Source: Raineya sp. (lineage in GTDB: Bacteria > Bacteroidota > Bacteroidia > Cytophagales > Thermonemataceae). Taken from it: a stretch of 64,000 nt of DNA. The DNA lies in assembly GCA_025454915.1 (NCBI GenBank), contig JALONN010000009.1, positions 186,001 to 250,000 of the forward strand. The letters are read 5' to 3'. Of the stretch, positions 9,165 to 18,621 are shown piece after piece; within the stretch, counting starts at the first letter, position 1, and every line of letters starts with the position of its first letter. Made by a program: the position numbers and the translations under genes. The notes beneath the pieces are model-generated. The model did no database searches. It saw nothing but the letters and a program-made list of their open reading frames with translations, and was not told the origin of the DNA.

Positions 9165-9923
9165 AAATTTCTGTATAATTTCTAAAAACTCCTGAGGTTT
9201 TTCAGCATGTAACCAATGCCCCGCCCCTTCAATGGTTTCTATTTGTACCTGAGGAAAATAGTATTGAATAAGTTCAAAATCTTCGTCTAAAATATAATTA
9301 GATTTTGCTCCTCTTACAAAAAGGGTTGGCTCATCAAATGATAGATTCGTTAGTAAACCTTCTCCTACATTTTCTATTTGTGCTTCTATTATGGGCAGAT
9401 TAATACGCCAAGCCCATTTTTGTTGTTCATCTCGAAACAAATTCTTTAGCAAAAAAGCTTTGGTATCTAATTCTTTTACATATTCACCTAGAATATCTTC
9501 TGCCTGTTTTCTGGAAGTTAATGTATTTAAATCAATAGCTTTCAGACCTGCTAATATTTTCTGATGATGTAATGGATATTCTTTAGGGGCTATATCTGCT
9601 ACAATGAGTTTTTTAATTACAGAAGGGAAATAAGAACAGGCATATTGCATAGCCGTTTTTCCGCCCATGGAATGCCCTAAAATAATTGGATTTTCGATAT
9701 TTTGAGCTTTCATAAAGTCATTCAAATCCTCTGCCATCACCTGATAATCCCATTCATTACTATGTGGTGATTTGCCATGATTGCGTTGGTCTATTAGGTA
9801 CACCTGATTTTTTTCAGCTAATACTCTACCTATTGTAAGCCAATTGTCTGAAGAACCAAACAGTCCGTGGATAATAACTATTTCCTGTCCTTGTGAACCT
9901 ACTTTCTGATGATATAGTTGCAT
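9153..9923 (-). CDS. Alpha/beta hydrolase, YbfF-like esterase
   Basis: Cytoplasmic alpha/beta hydrolase of 256 aa. The oxyanion region is HGLFGSSDNW, the nucleophile elbow is GHSMGGKTAM, the acid is probably in LFVRGAKSNYI, and the histidine is in EGAGHWLHAEKP. It acts on acyl esters or thioesters; the physiological substrate is unknown. The start ATG shares one base with the stop of the upstream glycosyltransferase (TAATG), so the pair is translationally coupled. Confidence 0.88.
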   Translation of the reverse strand: MQLYHQKVGSQGQEIVIIHGLFGSSDNWLTIGRVLAEKNQVYLIDQRNHGKSPHSNEWDYQVMAEDLNDFMKAQNIENPIILGHSMGGKTAMQYACSYFPSVIKKLIVADIAPKEYPLHHQKILAGLKAIDLNTLTSRKQAEDILGEYVKELDTKAFLLKNLFRDEQQKWAWRINLPIIEAQIENVGEGLLTNLSFDEPTLFVRGAKSNYILDEDFELIQYYFPQVQIETIEGAGHWLHAEKPQEFLEIIQKFIEP

Positions 9924-10669
9924 TATTTTTTTCCAAAGAGTTTATACTGAATAACTAACCAAATAAAATATGTATTGGTTGTAAAATATCTTTTAAATAA
10001 TCTTTTGGGCTCTTGAATGAGTCTGTAAAGCCATTCCAAACCATTATTTTGCATCCATTTGGGAGCTTGTTTAATGGTACCCGCATGGAATGCAAAGGCA
10101 GCTCCTACTGCCATCATTACAGCATTAATTTTACCTTTATTGGCTGCAACCCAGATTTCTTGTTTCGGGCATCCTCTACCCACCAATAAAATATGAGTAT
10201 TTGCACCATTAACCATTTCAGGAGTAAGGGTATTATCATTGGGTTTATCTTCACGATATTTACCACATATTTTAACATTAGGATAGTATTTTTGTATGAA
10301 AGCTACAAATTTCTCAAGGGTTTCTTCTGTTGCTCCTCCATACACATATACATTTAAACCCAGTTCATTTGCTTCTTCTAAGACTCTCAGGGTGAGTAAA
10401 GGTCCATAAACTCTATCTTTAAGACCTACTTTATGAAAGTTATTCATTGCCCAGCGAATAGGCTGTCCATCAGGGACAATCATATCAGCTTTTTTAACAG
10501 CCTCAGCAAAGCTAGGATTTTGTTTATTTTCCACAACTCCATGAACAGGTAGTGCATATACAGCATAACTTGTTCTATTCTTGGCTTGTTCTATAATTTC
10601 TAAAGCTGCACTATCATAATTTACCACAGCATAAGGAATAGAAAATATATCAACTTTTTGAAAAGACAT
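9923..10669 (-). CDS. WecG/TagA/CpsF-family glycosyltransferase
   Basis: 248 aa with the family hallmarks VPDGQPIRWAMN, RVYGPLL, VYVYGGATEETL and HILLVGRGCPKQEIWVAANK. Members transfer an N-acetylated aminosugar such as ManNAc onto a lipid-linked carrier in surface polysaccharide or wall-polymer synthesis. It is first in a two-gene operon with the esterase. The acceptor is not known. Confidence 0.9.
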   Translation of the reverse strand: MSFQKVDIFSIPYAVVNYDSAALEIIEQAKNRTSYAVYALPVHGVVENKQNPSFAEAVKKADMIVPDGQPIRWAMNNFHKVGLKDRVYGPLLTLRVLEEANELGLNVYVYGGATEETLEKFVAFIQKYYPNVKICGKYREDKPNDNTLTPEMVNGANTHILLVGRGCPKQEIWVAANKGKINAVMMAVGAAFAFHAGTIKQAPKWMQNNGLEWLYRLIQEPKRLFKRYFTTNTYFIWLVIQYKLFGKK

Positions 10670-10718
10670 ATTCTGATTTTATTTGTAAAATGCAAAAGTA
10701 TAGCAAAAAGGTTATTTT

Positions 10719-11918
10719 TCAAACCAAAATTCTTTTAGCAAGTATCAAAGCTTTTGAATCATCAGGTAAAGTCATGCCTAAAACCCATTGTGAACCTCCT
10801 TCCTGTATTTTAGTTTGCTTTCGGATTTGTTCAACAGTTAAGGGGTAATTTCTAGTGGTAATATTTGCTTTTTTAAGAGGTAAACACTTTTGTATTTCTT
10901 TCAAAGCTGTATTTCCTCGTAGTACTTCTACTACTTCAAAGATTCTCCCTGGGAAATCTTTTTTGAGGATATCAGAAGTATAAATATGAGTATTGGGATG
11001 TAATTTTGATAATTCGAATCTTTGGGCTATGTTCTTAAAAAAACCTGCTTTCATGATAGAAGCGTTGGGTTCATAAAGGTATTTTTGAGGGTCAGAGTAC
11101 ATCATTAGAGCATTTTCCTCATTGCTTTTTGTACTTTTAAAAGAGTGTATTATTTGTTCTGAAATAATATTAATGGCTTCTATTTCAACTTCTTGTTGTT
11201 TACTTATATTTTCTTTCTTTAACCAATACAACACTTCTTTACACTCATTTTCTACACTAATTACCCAAACTTTCTGGACAAAATTTAATTGTTCTAGGGC
11301 TTGCCCAATATCAAACATAGGTGATGTTTTGAGTAAAATGTTATCCGTCTTTTGAAATATCAAGGACATCATTTCTATAATATTAGGCTCAGTTTCCCTA
11401 ATTTGAGCAACAGCTTTATTCTGACTATCTCTTCGGGCAGGGTCTAAATATATCCAATCAACAGTTTGCGTAAAATTTTCTAAAAAATTTTGAGCGTTGT
11501 CTTTGTACGTTTGAATATTATGGCTTTTTAATTTTTCAAAATTATGGCTTACCATATCCACCAAGCCCTCGTTTTGCTCTACATAGTATACTTGCTCAAA
11601 TCTTTTGCTAAAAGCCCAACAATCCACTCCAAAACCACCTGTCAGGTCTATTAATGATTTACCCTCTATCAAATTTGCTTTATACGTGGCTGTTTGTTCA
11701 GAAGAACATTGCTCTAAATTCAGTTTGGGCGGATATATAATTTCTTTTGTTTGAAAATAAGTAGGCAATTTTTCTTTCGCTTTTTGTACGCCATGTATTT
11801 GGTCTAATACTACTGCCCTAATATCAATAGGATAGCGTTGTAATTTCAAAGCTATTTCTGAAAGAGGTAAGGATTTATATTTTTCGATTAAATCTAGTAT
11901 TTCAGGAGAAAGTTGCAT
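10719..11918 (-). CDS. Class I SAM-dependent methyltransferase with THUMP-like domain (PG_1098 type)
   Basis: The SAM-binding motif is SLIDLTGGFGVDCWAFS near residue 90, and the catalytic-like motif is WIYLDPARRDS. A ferredoxin-like and THUMP-like C-terminus includes GRIFEVVEVLRGN. This arrangement is typical of Bacteroidota proteins related to Porphyromonas PG_1098, probably RNA methyltransferases. The N-terminal helical part (residues 1-70) is also usual. The modified nucleotide is unknown. Confidence 0.85.
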   Translation of the reverse strand: MQLSPEILDLIEKYKSLPLSEIALKLQRYPIDIRAVVLDQIHGVQKAKEKLPTYFQTKEIIYPPKLNLEQCSSEQTATYKANLIEGKSLIDLTGGFGVDCWAFSKRFEQVYYVEQNEGLVDMVSHNFEKLKSHNIQTYKDNAQNFLENFTQTVDWIYLDPARRDSQNKAVAQIRETEPNIIEMMSLIFQKTDNILLKTSPMFDIGQALEQLNFVQKVWVISVENECKEVLYWLKKENISKQQEVEIEAINIISEQIIHSFKSTKSNEENALMMYSDPQKYLYEPNASIMKAGFFKNIAQRFELSKLHPNTHIYTSDILKKDFPGRIFEVVEVLRGNTALKEIQKCLPLKKANITTRNYPLTVEQIRKQTKIQEGGSQWVLGMTLPDDSKALILAKRILV

Positions 11919-11932
11919 AGGCTATAAAACTA

Positions 11933-11961
11933 AAAACCACCCTTAGTTGAAGGGTGGTTTT
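11933..11961. terminator. Rho-independent terminator
   Basis: AAAACCACCCTT and AAGGGTGGTTTT form a 12-bp stem with a 5-nt loop. It ends the minus-strand ompA transcript just before the methyltransferase gene. Confidence 0.9.
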
Positions 11962-11982
11962 GTAGATTAGTTTATTTACTAA

Positions 11983-13431
11983 TTATTTTTTAGTACCGTG
12001 GATTTCAACACGACGGTTAGCAGCTTGTTGCTCTTTAGTTTTGTTAGCAGCTTTTACGTCTGTGCTTCCATCAGCGGGTCTTTCAGAACCATAACCAATA
12101 GCAGTCATACGATCAGCAGCCACTTTCTTACCTACCAAGTATTTCTTGATAGCATCAGCTCTTTGCTGAGAAAGTTTCTTGTTAGCAGCAGCATTACCTA
12201 CGTTATCTGTGTGTCCTTCGATTGTGATTTTAGTTTCAGGGAACTCAACCATCAATTTAGCTAACTCATCTAATTGAGCTAATGAAGTTTTCAAGATAGT
12301 AGCTTTACCTGTTGCAAAGTTGATTTTCTTAGCAATAGCTTCTAATTGTTTTTCTTCAATTACTTTCTTAGGACAACCTTGCTCCTCAGGAATACCTGGA
12401 ACATCTGGACACTTGTCATCTTTGTCAGCGATGTTATCACCGTCTTTATCAGGACAACCGTTCAATTCTTTTTTACCAGCAGCATCAGGACAAGCATCAT
12501 CTTTGTCAGCGATACCATCACCATCTTTATCAGGACAACCTTGTAATTCAGCTTTACCAGCAGCATCAGGACAAGCATCATCTTTATCAGCGATACCATC
12601 ACCGTCTTTGTCAGGACAACCTTGTAGAGCAGCTAAACCAGCAACTTCAGGACAAGCATCATCTTTATCAATTACTTTGTCACCATCTTTATCAGGACAA
12701 CCTTTGAATTCAGCAGTACCAGCATCATTAGGACAAGCATCTTCAGAATCGATGATGTTATCACCATCAGCATCAGGACAGCCATTCAATTCTTTTTTAC
12801 CAGCTACATCTGGACATTTGTCTTTTCTATCAGGTACACCATCATTATCAGTATCTTTAGCTTTACCTAATTTGAATTTCAAGCCAGCATTATGATTCCA
12901 ATAAACACCAGGACCAACACCACCAAAAGCAGTTTCTTTAGGAGCTAAAGGCATTGCATTGTAAGTACTTTGTAAGTTAATAGCTACACTTGAATTTAAC
13001 CAAAAGTTCAAACCTAAACCACCACCTACTGTACCAAGACTATTTTCACCTAATCTGTGAAGACCACCACCAGCAATTAAATATGGATCAAACCAGAAAC
13101 CTTCTTTGTTTCCAAGAGGGTGCCCTTCTACATTTAATGTAGCAAAATGAGATAAGTCACCATTTAAGATTGTACCTCCTGATAATTTTTCAATACGGCT
13201 CAAAGTATAATTAGCAGATAAGTTTACAAAAGGATGTATTCTGTAACCTGCTGTAACACCGATACCTTCATTCCAATTGCTTGGCTTAAAAGGCTCCTTC
13301 TCTTTAGCATAAGGGAGAATGAAGTCCATTGCAGAGTAATGGAATCCAATAGTCCACTTATCTTGAGCGTTTGCATTGCTACCTATAAGGCAAGCAACCA
13401 AAAAAAGATAGAGTAATTTGATTCTCTTCAT
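11983..13431 (-). CDS. OmpA-family outer-membrane protein with thrombospondin type 3 repeats
   Basis: A signal peptide (to ANAQ) is followed by an N-terminal barrel (about residues 23-190). Six Ca-binding TSP3 repeats come next (units of 27 aa such as DKDGDGIADKDDACPDAAG). The C-terminal OmpA peptidoglycan-binding domain contains ITIEGHTDNVGN and SQQRADAIKKYLV. It anchors the outer membrane to the wall. The upstream minus-strand sequence CAACTTTGCACC near 13484-13499 resembles the Bacteroidota -7 element. It is monocistronic and ends at a strong terminator. Confidence 0.95.
   Translation of the reverse strand: MKRIKLLYLFLVACLIGSNANAQDKWTIGFHYSAMDFILPYAKEKEPFKPSNWNEGIGVTAGYRIHPFVNLSANYTLSRIEKLSGGTILNGDLSHFATLNVEGHPLGNKEGFWFDPYLIAGGGLHRLGENSLGTVGGGLGLNFWLNSSVAINLQSTYNAMPLAPKETAFGGVGPGVYWNHNAGLKFKLGKAKDTDNDGVPDRKDKCPDVAGKKELNGCPDADGDNIIDSEDACPNDAGTAEFKGCPDKDGDKVIDKDDACPEVAGLAALQGCPDKDGDGIADKDDACPDAAGKAELQGCPDKDGDGIADKDDACPDAAGKKELNGCPDKDGDNIADKDDKCPDVPGIPEEQGCPKKVIEEKQLEAIAKKINFATGKATILKTSLAQLDELAKLMVEFPETKITIEGHTDNVGNAAANKKLSQQRADAIKKYLVGKKVAADRMTAIGYGSERPADGSTDVKAANKTKEQQAANRRVEIHGTKK
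12370..12864 (-). repeat. Tandem 81-bp coding repeats (TSP3 units of ompA)
   Basis: Six 27-codon units, two of them nearly identical at DNA level. Such a tract can expand or contract. The repeat also generates several long false ORFs on the opposite strand. Confidence 0.85.
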
Positions 13432-13560
13432 AAAGATTAATTTAGTTAAATTAAAATGCTGAATGGTTTAATTTTAATGCTTTGGTGCAAAGTTGCATAA
13501 AAGAAAAAAAAATAAAAATAAATTACAGTTTTTTTTTTCTTCTGATTTCAACGTAAATCA

Positions 13561-13591
13561 TTTGAAAAAGTTTATATATTGATTATTTTTG
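13561..13591 (+). promoter_or_regulatory. Bacteroidota sigma-ABfr-type promoter of kdsA
   Basis: TTTG at 13561 and TATTTTTG at 13584 are separated by 19 bp, a perfect match to TTTG-N19-TAnnTTTG, 53 bp upstream of the kdsA start. Confidence 0.7.
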
Positions 13592-13643
13592 TAAAAAAAT
13601 TCTCTTTTTGAAGAATTAAGCCATTTATTACTAAAAACTCTGT

Positions 13644-14474
13644 ATGAAAAAAAAGATAGTTCAGGTTGGAAATATTGCCTGTGGAACTGATGATTTGTTT
13701 TTAATTTCTGGACCTTGTGTAATAGAAGATGAAACAACCATGTTCAAAACAGCTGAAACGCTCAAGAAAGTTTCAGAAAAACTAAATATTCCCGTCATAT
13801 TTAAGTCATCTTACCAAAAAGATAATAGAAGTTCTTTAAAATACTATATCGGACCCAGACTTGAAAAGGGTTTAGACGTATTAGCAAAAATCAAAAAAGA
13901 ATTTGGTTTTCCCTTACTTTCGGATGTTCATTATCCTGAGCAAGTACCTGCTGCTGCCGAAATCTTAGATGTTCTTCAAATTCCTGCATATTTATGTATG
14001 CAAACAGATTTGATTGTTTCTATTGCAAAAACAGGTAAAGTTATCAATATTAAGCATGGGCAGTTTTTAGCTCCTGAAAACATGGATAAACCTACTCAAA
14101 AAGCAGTAGAAAGTGGCAATGACCAGATTATTCTCACAGAAAGAGGGTACACTTTTGGTTATAACGACTTAATTGTTGACCCAAGAAGTTTTTACAATCT
14201 CAATAAAATTGGTTATCCAGTAGTATTTGATATTACTCACTCTATTCGTAAATATGGTATTCCGAGTGCAGACCCAAATGGTGGAGCCAGAGAGTTTTTA
14301 CCTACCATTGCAAGAGCTGGTGTAGCTGCTGGAGTAGATGGTATATTTATTGAAACACACCCTGAACCTGCTAAAGCACTTTGTGACGCAGCAAGTCAGT
14401 TATGTGTGTATGATTTAGAAGAGTTTTTAAAACCTTTGATTGAAATCCATAACTTAGAAGTAAAGTACAGATAA
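13644..14474 (+). CDS. kdsA: 3-deoxy-8-phosphooctulonate (KDO8P) synthase
   Basis: Condenses phosphoenolpyruvate with arabinose-5-phosphate to form KDO-8-phosphate for lipopolysaccharide. Visible motifs are LISGPCVIEDE, FKSSYQKDNRSS, PLLSDVHYPEQV and FDITHSIRKYG. The Cys in GPCVIE is the metal ligand position of the metal-dependent class; metal-independent enzymes have Asn there. Length 276 aa is normal. It has its own promoter. Confidence 0.96.
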   Translation: MKKKIVQVGNIACGTDDLFLISGPCVIEDETTMFKTAETLKKVSEKLNIPVIFKSSYQKDNRSSLKYYIGPRLEKGLDVLAKIKKEFGFPLLSDVHYPEQVPAAAEILDVLQIPAYLCMQTDLIVSIAKTGKVINIKHGQFLAPENMDKPTQKAVESGNDQIILTERGYTFGYNDLIVDPRSFYNLNKIGYPVVFDITHSIRKYGIPSADPNGGAREFLPTIARAGVAAGVDGIFIETHPEPAKALCDAASQLCVYDLEEFLKPLIEIHNLEVKYR

Positions 14475-14540
14475 AAAACATTTCTGTTGGCTTGATTTTT
14501 GAATAATTATTTTTAACTTGGCATCTTAAAATAATACCTT

Positions 14541-14675
14541 ATGAAAAAGTTGAAATCAGTAATGGCGATTTTAGCCATTGTAGCTTTGGTTGCTACTTCT
14601 GCTTGTACCAGAAGATATACTTGCCCTACGTATTTGAAAGACGATAGTAAGCAAAAACAAGATACTCGTTGCTAA
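14541..14675 (+). CDS. Small lipoprotein (44 aa), absent from the ORF track
   Basis: Reading from ATG 14541 gives MKKLKSVMAILAIVALV followed by the lipobox ATSAC at Cys22. The mature part is only 23 aa, with two more cysteines (TCPTY and the C-terminal Cys). A perfect terminator follows directly. Such tiny lipoproteins are common in Bacteroidota; the function is unknown. Its own lipobox and terminator make it very likely a real gene. Confidence 0.8.
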   Translation: MKKLKSVMAILAIVALVATSACTRRYTCPTYLKDDSKQKQDTRC

Positions 14676-14678
14676 TAT

Positions 14679-14704
14679 AAAGAGAGAAGTTAACTTCTCT
14701 CTTT
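14679..14704. terminator. Perfect palindromic terminator
   Basis: AGAGAGAAGTT and AACTTCTCTCT are fully complementary. It serves both the small lipoprotein (plus) and the DUF operon (minus), which converge here. Confidence 0.85.
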
Positions 14705-14709
14705 ATTCT

Positions 14710-15276
14710 TTATTGAATAGGTTCTTCTACTGATTCGTTTGTTCGGATATTTTTTTCTAAAACTTTAACTTTCTCTAAATCAATTAGTTTTAAGTTTCTA
14801 TCATAAAGCCCAATAAGCAAGCTATTACCCTGTTTATCAACTCTTAACCCACCATAACGGGCACTATCCAAAGCATAACCTTTACCTTCTTGGAAAAAAT
14901 AAGATTCTGCTCCTATATTAAAACTAAATTCTTTTTTGAAGTATTTAAGAGCATATTCATTAGGTTTTAGACCATATGTACTTTGTTGAAAACGTTTTCC
15001 CTCTCCTATTTTTTTGTCATTAACTGAAACGACTAAAAAACCTCTGCTTGGTAAGTTTTCATATTTTGAAAGCGAATCCCACTCCATAGATGCTATTTTG
15101 TATCTGAGTACCATGTAATCTCCTTGCATAAGAGATCGAGGATCTTTGGGAGCTAATTCTAAGAAAATTAAATCTCCGTTTTTAAGAGTTTCTTCTTTAT
15201 GAAAAATTTGGTAATTGAAAGCTCCTAATACCATTAAGAAAGCTCCTATAAAAATATATTTCCAATATTTTTTCAT
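14710..15276 (-). CDS. GDYXXLXY-domain protein
   Basis: 188 aa with an N-terminal TM helix and the signature MQGDYMVLRYKI that names the family. It is third in the classic operon DUF2157-DUF4401-GDYXXLXY, and its ATG overlaps the DUF4401 stop by 4 bp. The mature part probably lies outside the inner membrane. The function of this operon is unknown. Confidence 0.9.
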   Translation of the reverse strand: MKKYWKYIFIGAFLMVLGAFNYQIFHKEETLKNGDLIFLELAPKDPRSLMQGDYMVLRYKIASMEWDSLSKYENLPSRGFLVVSVNDKKIGEGKRFQQSTYGLKPNEYALKYFKKEFSFNIGAESYFFQEGKGYALDSARYGGLRVDKQGNSLLIGLYDRNLKLIDLEKVKVLEKNIRTNESVEEPIQ

Positions 15277-16334
15277 TTTAACTGTTTTTTAAGGATAAAG
15301 AAAGTTCCAATAAATAATATTCCTGACGCCATCAAGTAAATTGATTTTAAGAGTAAAGTTGTATTGAGGTTATAGTAAAAGGCTATCATAAAATATATCA
15401 TAGAAATGATTCCAATCATTGAAATATATGAATGTCCTACTCTGAAACCCAAAACTAGTATAAGAATACTGGCAACAATACCAGGTGATGAAATTGTAGG
15501 CGATAACAATAATATTACAATACTACAAATAGCTAAAGTCCATTTTTCTAAACCTAATAATTTAAGAGTATCCCATATCACGTATACAAATAATCCTAAT
15601 AATATTACTGAAGAAACCCACCACTGAGTAAAATACATAGATGAGAACTCTCTATTAACTGTAATTGAAAATATAAGTATAATGGCTGTAAGTAAACCAA
15701 AACTTACAGGATTAAAATAATCAGCTAAGAAGTTATATTGAGATAATATTTTGGGTTCTTTTATCCACATTCCTACAAATAGAATACTCATTAGGGCAAT
15801 TAGTAAATGTACTAAATCAAATTGTTTAGATTCCCAAATTATTCCCAAAACACTCAAAAATATTGTCGGAGTAGCAAAATATCGAAGAATTATGTTTTTA
15901 GATACAACCAATACAACCAATCCCATAATAAGAGTTATTGAAAACAAAGGATACCAAAATGGTTCTCTTAGATTTAATATATCCATTATTCCCCAAGGAA
16001 TAAGGAATTGTCCAAGAATGCCTAACACCAAGATAATAGGCTCAAACATAACATGTTCTATATGTTTATTTCTTGAAAATAATAATGAAGTTACCAAACA
16101 AGCTAACCCAATGAATAAAACTGTTGCTTCATTTTTAAAAACTTCTAAAATAAATAAAACTATCAAAAACATAATAGCTCCGATAAAAGCCCCTACAAAT
16201 GCAAGAAGTTTAATTGCTAAGCTATATTTATTACGATTTTCAGGAAATAATGATTCTTCAAATTCCTTTGAATCATAAGGAAGCATTGTAGGTTTTTCTT
16301 TTTGCCATTTTGTAAGCAGTTCGCTCAGATACAT
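15273..16334 (-). CDS. DUF4401 integral membrane protein
   Basis: 353 aa with about ten hydrophobic helices and a short N-terminal cytoplasmic stretch. Family assignment rests on its place between DUF2157 and GDYXXLXY genes and its size. It is 12 bp downstream of the DUF2157 gene. No catalytic motif is visible. Confidence 0.85.
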   Translation of the reverse strand: MYLSELLTKWQKEKPTMLPYDSKEFEESLFPENRNKYSLAIKLLAFVGAFIGAIMFLIVLFILEVFKNEATVLFIGLACLVTSLLFSRNKHIEHVMFEPIILVLGILGQFLIPWGIMDILNLREPFWYPLFSITLIMGLVVLVVSKNIILRYFATPTIFLSVLGIIWESKQFDLVHLLIALMSILFVGMWIKEPKILSQYNFLADYFNPVSFGLLTAIILIFSITVNREFSSMYFTQWWVSSVILLGLFVYVIWDTLKLLGLEKWTLAICSIVILLLSPTISSPGIVASILILVLGFRVGHSYISMIGIISMIYFMIAFYYNLNTTLLLKSIYLMASGILFIGTFFILKKQLK

Positions 16335-16346
16335 AAATCTTTAAGT

Positions 16347-17366
16347 TTAGTTTTGAGATATATTTTCATGCTTCTTCCACTCGCTATTTATTTTTACTAA
16401 TGTTTTAACTGTATAGATAGTTACAGCAATACACAATGTGCCTGTCAGGAAAACCCCTCCTAAATCATCATCCACAAATCTTAAAATGAAAGTGCATAAA
16501 ATAACTAAAATACTAATCACTGCTAATGAAACAAATATTAAATCCTTTAAATATTTTAGGTATATGTGTATAATCATAGGGTATAAGACAGCTCCTATTA
16601 AATAACTTACCATATAATATTCTTGATGTTCCATATGAGACCTACGACGTATCATTCCAGAGATGATGAGCATTGTAATATTAAAAAGAGCTACTGCTAT
16701 GAAAACTCTAGGAAACCATCGTAATGTAAAATTCCAGTTATATTTTTTGACACCTGTCTCCCAAACTATAACAGGTATAATATTGAGAAAGAAAAACCAA
16801 AACATAATAATATCATCATATTTATATCCCAATACTTGTTCTTTCCATAATATGGTTGTAATATTTAATAAGGCAAGCCAAATAAGCCAAAGAGCTGGGT
16901 ATCTACTAATGATAGTAAAAGGAATAGCTGCAAGTGTCCAAACCAAAAATAAATCGTAGGCATCAGCTCCTGTTTGATAGATTTGTCCAAACACAGCAAA
17001 AGAGATACCTATCATAATTACAACTGCTACAAGAAGCAATTGTGTGATATAGTCAAATTTTTTACGCAAGACTATTGGTATAAATAGTCCCAGTAAGACA
17101 ACTTGTACCAAACCTAATTTAGCAAACTTATGGAGGTCTGTCCAGTTATAAGCTAAAAAGAAGCCTATTCCAGAAAGTAAAAAAGATATTCCAACGCCTA
17201 AAATGAATCTTTCCAGCCACAACACCCATTTTTCTTTTGTCGGGTAAGTCTCAGATTCTACAAAGGCTTCTTCTAAAAGTTTTTCATCAATATGGTTTTT
17301 CGTAGAAAGCAGATGTAATAATTCTCTATCTACTGGTTGTTCTTTGCGTGATTGCATATATTTCAC
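16347..17366 (-). CDS. DUF2157 integral membrane protein
   Basis: 339 aa with a soluble N-terminus of about 50 residues followed by eight or more TM helices (for example FILGVGISFLLSGIGFFLAYNW). First gene of the three-gene membrane operon. The role is unknown in the family. Confidence 0.88.
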   Translation of the reverse strand: MKYMQSRKEQPVDRELLHLLSTKNHIDEKLLEEAFVESETYPTKEKWVLWLERFILGVGISFLLSGIGFFLAYNWTDLHKFAKLGLVQVVLLGLFIPIVLRKKFDYITQLLLVAVVIMIGISFAVFGQIYQTGADAYDLFLVWTLAAIPFTIISRYPALWLIWLALLNITTILWKEQVLGYKYDDIIMFWFFFLNIIPVIVWETGVKKYNWNFTLRWFPRVFIAVALFNITMLIISGMIRRRSHMEHQEYYMVSYLIGAVLYPMIIHIYLKYLKDLIFVSLAVISILVILCTFILRFVDDDLGGVFLTGTLCIAVTIYTVKTLVKINSEWKKHENISQN

Positions 17367-17420
17367 TTTTAACGAAACTTACACATTTCTAAGTGATTTT
17401 GCAAACACACCACAGATTTA

Positions 17421-18563
17421 TTATTTACAGTTTATTTCTATTTTTCGATAGTAATGGAAAGGCTCCTGAGGTAATATTTCTGGATATAAGATTTTAACCA
17501 AATCAGAAAGTACCCATTCTGGATGAATCACTCCACTTTCCCAATAGTCATTACCTCCATTAGTACTAAGTCTGTTTTGTCGGTCATAAATTTGTTGTAT
17601 TTTAACAGATTTAAACTTCTGATAATCACAGAAGAAAGTGTTTCCTATTTGCATGGGAGGCTCTGCATTGAGCCAAATATCTGCATCAGCAAATTTATCA
17701 AAAACAGCTTCTTTTGTCATTTGTAAGCTTGCTGTACCTTTGGTATCTGAAAAGATATACTGAGCTCCTGCATCTCTTAAGAACACTGCTCCAAAACTTT
17801 CCCCTGCAGGTACATACCAAGTATCTTTGTAAGGGACACCAGCAGCTATACTTTTTTTATTTTGCACTTTGCTTGCTTTTTCTTTGATGAGAAGATATTT
17901 ACCTGCTACATCTTTGAAAAATGCATCAGCCTGTTCTTCTTTATCTAACAACAATCCCATAATCTTTATCCATTCTGCTTTACCCAAAGGGTTTTGCTCC
18001 AGCCATTCCGAGTTAATGAAAACAGGTATTCCAGCATCTATAATTTTCTGGTAATTAGGCATTCGTGATGACTCCATTCCTGAAACCATTACCAAATCAG
18101 GTTTTAAAATTAGTATTTTTTCAACTTCTACAGTTTGATCTGCCAGTTTTAAAACTTTATTCTCAACTATTTTCTGTTGTATTTTACTGGAAAAAACATA
18201 ATCTAAGCTATTTGCACCCACAAGTATATTTAAGCCGTCCAATGCCTCTAAAAGAGCTAAATGGGTAGTAGAGGTTGTAACTATTCTTTGAATAGGTGTT
18301 TTAATGAAAGGTATCTTTTGTAAGTCTTTGGGAATTTGCGACTTATCTTTGGCTAAAATATAACGAAGTGTATCTTTTTTATCTGTGTAGGGTTGAAGAA
18401 TATACAATATTTTGTATGTCTCAAAATTCTCAACTAAAAAACCTTTGGCATATTCTGTTTTTTGGATTTTGGAGAGAATCGCTTTGCTTTCTTTGGAGGT
18501 TTGTTTACAATTACTCAAAAGTAGCAAAACTAAGAAAAAAGATAGGGAAACTCTTATAAACAT
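17421..18563 (-). CDS. ABC-transporter substrate-binding lipoprotein (metal chelate or cobalamin type)
   Basis: The lipobox LLLLSNC at Cys19 makes this an exported lipoprotein. The body has the class III binding-protein layout: VTTSTTHLALLEAL, then LKPDLVMVSGMES, then DIWLNAEPPMQIG and PEWVLSDLVKILYPEI. This matches BtuF/FepB-like proteins that bind cobalamin, heme or ferric siderophores. No permease or ATPase is adjacent, so it must work with a distant transporter. An inverted repeat sits 3 bp upstream of its start. Confidence 0.85.
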   Translation of the reverse strand: MFIRVSLSFFLVLLLLSNCKQTSKESKAILSKIQKTEYAKGFLVENFETYKILYILQPYTDKKDTLRYILAKDKSQIPKDLQKIPFIKTPIQRIVTTSTTHLALLEALDGLNILVGANSLDYVFSSKIQQKIVENKVLKLADQTVEVEKILILKPDLVMVSGMESSRMPNYQKIIDAGIPVFINSEWLEQNPLGKAEWIKIMGLLLDKEEQADAFFKDVAGKYLLIKEKASKVQNKKSIAAGVPYKDTWYVPAGESFGAVFLRDAGAQYIFSDTKGTASLQMTKEAVFDKFADADIWLNAEPPMQIGNTFFCDYQKFKSVKIQQIYDRQNRLSTNGGNDYWESGVIHPEWVLSDLVKILYPEILPQEPFHYYRKIEINCK

Positions 18564-18566
18564 AAA

Positions 18567-18592
18567 TAACTTGCTGGTTAAGTCAGCAAGTT
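18567..18592 (-). terminator. Inverted repeat between the 85-aa gene and the binding-protein gene
   Basis: TAACTTGCTG and CAGCAAGTTA form a 10-bp stem ending 3 bp before the ATG of the lipoprotein gene on the minus strand. It may terminate the upstream gene or modulate translation of the lipoprotein. The T-run is poor. Confidence 0.5.
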
Positions 18593-18621
18593 ATACAAAG
18601 CTTTCATATTTTATGGTGAAT

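Noticed and set aside
12320-12895. 191-aa plus-strand ORF rich in Ser-Gly-Gln-Pro repeats
   Set aside because: Antisense shadow of the TSP3 repeats of ompA.
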